This document shows positions 58,977 to 64,000 of a stretch of DNA of 64,000 nt, one piece after another (the stretch's first letter is position 1; the number at the start of each line of letters is the position of its first letter). Location: positions 3,499,111 to 3,563,110 of the forward strand of contig NC_135571.1 of assembly GCF_964340395.1 (NCBI RefSeq), read 5' to 3'. This DNA is from Glandiceps talaboti. Its lineage: Eukaryota > Hemichordata > Enteropneusta > Spengelidae. A program made the position numbers and the translations under genes. The notes beneath the pieces are model-generated. The model saw only the letters and a program-made list of their open reading frames with translations. It made no database searches and was not told the DNA's origin.

Positions 58977-59847
58977 GTTCCGTCAACAATTTATGAAAAA
59001 TTGTCCACCCCAATCGGGGAAAAGTAAGCTTATGTATGTATAGTCAAGAGCTATTCCTGACTGTCCATTTTAGGGTGCAATGACCTGACAAAAAACGTCA
59101 TCAACAAAAGTTGACATATTACCATTGTTGTATTTATTATTGAAATAACTGTGGATTACTTTTCTTTGTTTAGTATGTCTGGTCATCTATATTGTCTGGT
59201 ACAAATGGTAATCGAATAAAGTGTATAAGTTTGAACAGGTCTTCAGAAAAGTAGACATCTGAATAATGAATATTCATGAAACAATTATAAATGGACACGT
59301 GACAACCATGGAAAATACTGTAACATGTATGTTGTGTCCTTGTGATATATAATATTTCGGGGCCGGCTATTTTTGACTGGGGGGTTGGGGTCACGTACGT
59401 TAACAAGATTTGTCATTTTGATGGCTTCACGGAGGTATAAGGGGTGGGCGTCTCCTTTATACCACAATATTGTAATATTGTGAAGTGTTTGGCGATATGT
59501 AGTCTTGCATATAGCCTACCTGTAGACTTGAAGAACTATTGCTACAACACTATTCCGCTATCGTTAATAACATTTTGAATTTTTCCTTCAAAGGACAGCG
59601 AAAATTCAAGCGGAATAGTGCAGTACTACTAGTAGTGATACTGCAGTAGTCCTTGGGTCTACCACTGTACCAGTCTGTGTACAGATAGTCTAGTGCTATC
59701 CGTGCATTGGTCTAAAGATCTCTTTCAGATTGTATCATTTACCCACTGGAGTCAATTATTAATAATAATAAAAGACAAAAAAAAGAGATCTCTTTCAGAT
59801 CTTTCTTGAAGAGATGATTCATACCACATCACCATCATGTCGGTTAG

Positions 59848-60025
59848 TTAGTTTGTTTGTTTGTTTGTGTGTGTGTGTGTGTTTGTTTGTTTGCGTGTCT
59901 GTTTGTTTGTTTGTTTGTTTGTTTGTTTATCTATTTATTTATTTATTTATTTTGTTTACTTGTTTATTTATTTGTTTATATGTTTGTTTTACTTGTTTGT
60001 GTTTTGTTTGTTTGTTTGTTTATAT
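59848..60025. repeat. (GTTT)n microsatellite with GTGT and ATTT blocks
   Basis: GTTT units interrupted by GTGTGT (59867-59881) and (TTTA)n (about 59930-59955). Open frames rich in Phe, Val, Cys and Leu are artefacts. Confidence 0.95.
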
Positions 60026-60623
60026 TTGTAAACAAAACTAACTGAGCCTGAGCTCCCTGTGCTTAGACTGTGAAACTGTTTATATCTATCTACTATACCA
60101 ACAACTGAACTGTGGCAATAAAGTGTCGTCAGTAGACGATTTCATAGATTATTGATAGTACACGTGATACAGAACCGTTCGTCAATTCACACGTGACTGA
60201 GGACTGACCAGTATGAGCAAACGACTACCGACTAAACATCTGTTGTCTCTAATTTCTTCTTATTCAATAGTTTTCCTCCTCGGCAGATGTCCACATGTGT
60301 GGCGTGCTACAGCAAGAACAGCTGATTTTCACTTGGCATGTGCGATTGCAAGAAGGGGGTGTGGGGATATGTTTGTACTTTTAAAAACAGGATTCAACAT
60401 TTACCACAATATAGTGTAGGCCAGGGTTTAAATCCCAGGTTCTCACATTAGTGTTACCTTTAGTTATCAGTGGAGCCATGACGATTATTCTTTTCTAACC
60501 TTTGCTATATTATTGTCGGGACAACTGTTCATTTCACATTTAATGTTTTTAATTAATCCTTTTTCAAAGAGGGCCTTTCATTGCTTAAAAAAGAATCACA
60601 AACTTTTAAAAAATATATAGGCG

Positions 60624-61010
60624 TAAGGCGTAATAAAAAAAATGCGTGGTTCCGATTACGCTCAATTTTCGAATAGGTGGGGTAGGTAGATTTTTTATTT
60701 TATTTTATCATAATATATTTTTTCTTTGTGAGTGTCTAGTTTAGGTTTTCCATTGTTTTCCAAATGGCGCTGTGTTGTATTTATTTCTTCCTATCAGATG
60801 TACAGCCATTGTAGTTTGGAAGAATAGTTATATTGTCTTTTAGTTGATGTCAGTTTCCGCATCCACTATTCTCATGACACTTCACAATTTTTGCCATTTT
60901 ACTATTTTGTTTCTCGAATACGTAAAAAGAAGTTTAGGGTCGGCACGCGCAGTGAAAAACTAGGTGGGGTCGGGTAACCATAACCAAACTTATTTTTCTA
61001 AGAGGTCTAA
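60624..61010 (+). mobile_element. MITE-like family A, copy A3
   Basis: TAAGGCGTAATAAAAAAAAT, GTGGTTCCGATTACGCTCAA, GGTGGGGTAGGTAG, then AAAGAAGTTTAGGGTCGGC, GGGTAACCATAACCAAACTT and a right end ...TTCTAAGAGGTCTAAG. Same order as A1 and A2. It ends about 390 bases before the start of paralog 2. Confidence 0.75.
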
Positions 61011-61395
61011 GTAAGAGTATAGTATAGTAAGGTGCTCTTTCATAAAATCTTAATAAAACTTGATGATGGTTTATCTGTCTGGTTATTTTTTTTAATCTGC
61101 ATTCATTACAGAAGATTTAAAATAAATCTCTCCCACAACTTTTCTTTGATATTTTGATTAATTACGCAATACAATGCATATAAACACAAACAATATCTTG
61201 CAAATTCCGTTGATTGTGCAACCCCTCTGAACAAATGGAGTATGCCAGGTCACAAGGTCAAGAAACTTGTTACACCAAATTTGAATTGAGCATCATCTGT
61301 TCTCTTATAATATCTGTTTGACTGACTTTAACAGAGCACGACGCGACAGCCGAACTGTTCTCCGAGAAAATACGCCGATAACCAATATAGCTGAC

Positions 61396-62667
61396 ATGTC
61401 GTCCAGTGAAGACTTTCTGAACACGCCTTTGCCGTATGTACCTTCGTTGTTCTTACTTACGAAATATGCACTGGACTACATGGTTAGTGAAGCTGTGGAC
61501 GACTACACCACAACGGTCCCCGAAGATTTCGATTTAGGCTCTCCTCTATTTGGCCCATTTGGTCAGTATGAAAACTTCATCTTTAACCAAGAACGTAAAA
61601 GATATCGGATTTATAAAGAAATTCAAGACGCAATCGCAACGATCTCTTTGGCGTACTCGGACGAAAATCTGAAATCTCCCGCCGACGATTTGTTCAGCTG
61701 TGCCTCACACAGGTCAGCGTATGTTTACAAATATTTTGTTTCGCACGCCTATATATTGAAACGCGTTCTACTGGAAGCTTACTGTCGGAGTAATATCTTC
61801 AAGGAACAGTTTGATTACTCGCTGAGAAGTGGGACATTGCGAATGTGTGCTATAGGTGGTGGCCCAGGTACGGATGTAGCTGGCCTTTTCTTATTTATTC
61901 ACGCCAAAGAGATGTTCCCCGTGCCTAAGCCCAACTCTTGTACATACAGCTGTCCATATTCTTTGACAGTTCCCCAGACTTTTAATTTTTCCAGTAGAGA
62001 CTCCGGACCGTGGAACAGCAGATTACCGAGTCAACGACCGTTTGTGTTTGGCGGCCGAAATAACGCTCTCCCAATGAGTCCCTTGCGCACGGTATATCAA
62101 CTGTTCTGTTGCCAGCCACAGTTGGTGACAAGAGCTCCTTTGATCACTGCCTCGATTCTCGATAATTGTTCCGAATGGCAAACGACTGCTGATAGCCTTT
62201 TCGAGACTTTCTTAACATCGACTGGCAATGACGTCTGCAGGGTTCAACGAATCAAATACAATCCTACTAACTTCCTCGATCCTGACTTCACTTTCCAGTA
62301 CTGTCCCGAAGTTGAAAATGCTGACGTCATCACCCTCGTAAAAGTTGTGTCGGCCATCGCGGGACGAGGAGACAGTCGCAAAGTGACGTCACAAGCCCTC
62401 CAGAGTATCTTCTTGAAAATGAAAGTAGGTGCACTTGCTCTTTTTATGGACAATGCAGGGGGTCTGAACGCTAAGCTAATATGTGATGCTGCCAATGTCT
62501 GTGGACTCCAAGAATTGTACAAATCGGAGCACAAAGACTATGTTGTTCCACGCCATGAAAAGATAAACGATTTGCAGCCTTACAGAACATTGTTTGGAGT
62601 GGGTCCTCAGAGGAAAACTCGCGTCAGTACCGTAATTTGGATAAAACCATACCCAGCGTACTACTAA
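61396..62667 (+). CDS. SAM-methyltransferase-like GGGPGTD protein, paralog 2
   Basis: A 423-residue protein from the first in-frame ATG (MSSSEDFLNT). The open frame reaches further upstream, but only to a TTG and across a good 3' splice site (CTGACTTTAACAG ending at 61334), so an upstream exon is possible. Blocks shared with paralog 1, in order: IYKEIQDAIATISLAYSDE (72-90), HRSAYVYKYFVSHAYILKR (105-123), CAIGGGPGTDVAG (151-163), ILDNCSEW (254-261), NADVITLVKVVSAIAG (308-323), LALFMDNAGG (347-356) and VSTVIWIKP (410-418). The GGGPGTD loop resembles motif I of class I SAM methyltransferases; the substrate is unknown. The region between the glycine loop and ILDNC (about 170-248) lacks the PVDDRQSY repeats of paralog 1. 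Same strand as paralog 1, about 10.8 kb away, with SLC35G between them. A poly(A) signal AATAAA lies near 63145. Confidence 0.84.
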   Translation: MSSSEDFLNTPLPYVPSLFLLTKYALDYMVSEAVDDYTTTVPEDFDLGSPLFGPFGQYENFIFNQERKRYRIYKEIQDAIATISLAYSDENLKSPADDLFSCASHRSAYVYKYFVSHAYILKRVLLEAYCRSNIFKEQFDYSLRSGTLRMCAIGGGPGTDVAGLFLFIHAKEMFPVPKPNSCTYSCPYSLTVPQTFNFSSRDSGPWNSRLPSQRPFVFGGRNNALPMSPLRTVYQLFCCQPQLVTRAPLITASILDNCSEWQTTADSLFETFLTSTGNDVCRVQRIKYNPTNFLDPDFTFQYCPEVENADVITLVKVVSAIAGRGDSRKVTSQALQSIFLKMKVGALALFMDNAGGLNAKLICDAANVCGLQELYKSEHKDYVVPRHEKINDLQPYRTLFGVGPQRKTRVSTVIWIKPYPAYY

Positions 62668-62916
62668 AACTCTACTCAGTGCAAACGTTGATACAGTCTT
62701 GGACTTCGCTTCTTTCCAAAGCTTTGTGATTTCTAGGAAGTCGTGGTCAGCTACCAAACAGACATTCCTGTCCAAATAATTGAACACTTAATTTTGTGAT
62801 GTTTTGGTAAATTTCCAATTGTCTGTAAACTAAAGTCAACATAAAAATGTAAGAATTTTGCTTTTGGTCACATTTACAAAATATTCAAAGTGTTTATTGT
62901 TTTCATTTACTTACAC

Positions 62917-62975
62917 AGTCGTTGGTGGCGCTCCAACAGTTTGAAGTGTAGACTGTTGCAGCGCCCTCAACGACT
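62917..62975. repeat. 59-base hairpin downstream of paralog 2
   Basis: Arms of 24 bases (62917-62940 and 62952-62975) pair with three mismatches around an 11-base loop; the left arm starts AGTCGTTGGTGGCGCTCC. It lies 250 bases after the stop codon and probably within the 3' untranslated region. Size and shape resemble a microRNA precursor, but a small foldback transposon is as likely. Confidence 0.8.
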
Positions 62976-62979
62976 TAGT

Positions 62980-64000
62980 CTAAACCACCAACTGACAATA
63001 TTTACTAGTTGTGTGCCCATATGGATGAGCATTGGTAATAACCTTTAATATTTATAAAACAATTTCATCATGACTTCCTTCTTGAAAAATCAATGTGAAA
63101 CAACAGACCAAGTCTGTTTTTGTAACTCAATACATTGCACAAAGCATAATAAATGTGTAAAATATTTGTTGTCGTATGCACAATAACAAACTTTTTACAC
63201 TTTTTTGCATCTTATTGTAATTTATTGAATTACAAACAAGGACTTGGTGTATGTTGTTTCACATTGCTTTTTCAAATAGAAAAAAAAGTAAGAAAAAATT
63301 GTTTTTATCAATTAAATTTCCAAAATAAATACCCAATTCTAATCCATATGGCCACTTTGACTCTCCGATAAGTGATACCCTAGGCCTCCCTAACTTCTCT
63401 GCCATCCCGTTGGCAGTTAGGGATAGGGTTTGGCGAACAGCAGCTTTGGAAGTGAAGGGAGTCTGGGTACCATGTAATATATATTTATTGTGAAATTTTA
63501 TATTAAATTTTTATAGCATATATTTTATCATGGCCATTTATGGTTATGGTTAGGGTTTGGCTAACAGCAGCTCTTGAAGTGAAGGGGGTTTGGGTACCAT
63601 GTAAAGGACATTTATGTTAACTTGAAAATTTATTTTCTTTCATAAATGTAGATTTGTATATGGGTTTTCTAAATTTGTTTGCAAAACATCAGTATAGTAT
63701 CAAGGAGCAGATATCACTGTTATCAAACAATTTATTTGAAAATGTTGTCAAATTATTATAGTTTATTGTAAAGTTGTTTATCTTTTTTGTTGTTTTGTGT
63801 TCAATAAATAATAGTAAATGATTTAACTATAGAAAATGATCTCATTGTGTGTTCCTTACCCCCCCCCCACAAGTTGAACAGCGCCACCATACGAGGTATA
63901 TTCCGATGCTTTTGTTTTTATTCAACAATTCAATTTATGCCAAGAATGAAGATAAACGTAAACATGAACACAAGATACAATTTATGAAGTAATCGTGTAC
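62980..64000. other. Sequence downstream of paralog 2
   Basis: No exon recognised to the window end. AATAAA occurs near 63145 and 63324. A direct duplication is entered separately. A run of C lies near 63860. Confidence 0.5.
63410..63610 (+). repeat. Direct repeat of about 65 bases
   Basis: TAGGGTTTGGCGAACAGCAG, CTTTGGAAGTGAAGGGAGTC and TGGGTACCATGTAA (63425-63477) recur with few changes at about 63551-63604. Two members of a dispersed family or a local duplication. Confidence 0.75.

Larger units (their letters stand above)
57892..61330. other. Intergenic DNA between SLC35G and paralog 2
   Basis: About 3.4 kb. Holds a poly(C)-poly(A) run (58948-58976), a GTTT microsatellite and a family A element (entered separately). 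An inverted pair ACTATTCCGCT (about 59549) / AGCGGAATAGTG (about 59610) suggests another small foldback. The 68-codon frame at 60213-60419 has no recognisable domain. An upstream exon of paralog 2 could lie here but cannot be identified. Confidence 0.5.

Noticed and set aside
60213-60419. 68-codon plus-strand frame and a nearby GGGTTTAAATCCC resembling a tRNA T-arm
   Set aside because: No domain recognised; the putative T-arm lacks an acceptor stem, A box and anticodon arm around it.
61318-61395. Upstream extension of paralog 2 to a TTG codon
   Set aside because: TTG is not a normal animal start, and a polypyrimidine/CAG splice acceptor lies in this stretch; the first ATG is at 61396.

Overview
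The window reads as nuclear DNA of an animal, most likely a marine invertebrate: AT-rich, gene-poor, full of micro- and minisatellites and short non-autonomous transposons, with spliceosomal introns obeying GT-AG. I cannot name the species. Five protein-coding genes can be supported: (1) an intronless four-jointed/FJX1-type Golgi kinase on the minus strand (20118-21614); (2) a mitochondrial carrier homolog of the MTCH1/MTCH2 family on the minus strand, which I rebuilt as 11 coding exons spanning 38690-47098 and coding for about 290 residues; (3) and (4) two diverged intronless paralogs (49153-50547 and 61396-62667, plus strand) of a protein with a GGGPGTD glycine-rich loop like motif I of class I SAM-dependent methyltransferases; (5) an intronless SLC35G-type drug/metabolite transporter (56755-57891, plus) lying between the two paralogs. 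No rRNA, tRNA, CRISPR array or transposase/reverse transcriptase gene was found.

Layout. 1-20 kb: a CT/CATA microsatellite edge, a long purine tract (about 5.96-6.35 kb), several dispersed repeats and no convincing gene. 20-22 kb: FJX1. 22-38.6 kb: a long gene desert with microsatellites, palindromes, foldback elements and a few motif-level regulatory candidates (two DR1 nuclear-receptor sites 1.4-1.6 kb upstream of FJX1; a CRE joined to a PBX-MEIS/PREP site at 28.6 kb). 38.7-47.1 kb: the MTCH gene, whose introns carry a different tandem array almost one by one. 47-49 kb: head-to-head spacer to the first methyltransferase-like gene. 49-63 kb: methyltransferase-like gene 1, a repeat-rich 6 kb spacer, SLC35G, then methyltransferase-like gene 2.

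By comparing parts of the window with each other I recognise at least four short terminal-inverted-repeat (MITE-like) families here called A-D. A family B copy is inserted inside a family A copy and is flanked by a 6-base target duplication, and another family B copy ends 26 bases before the SLC35G start codon. A further repeat block (53.3-54.2 kb, relative at 36.3 kb) carries exact copies of the extended nuclear-receptor half-site TCAAGGTCA. The genes do not form a pathway or operon; FJX1 and MTCH2 are also both on human chromosome arm 11p, which may reflect old linkage. The least described biology is the GGGPGTD paralog pair.
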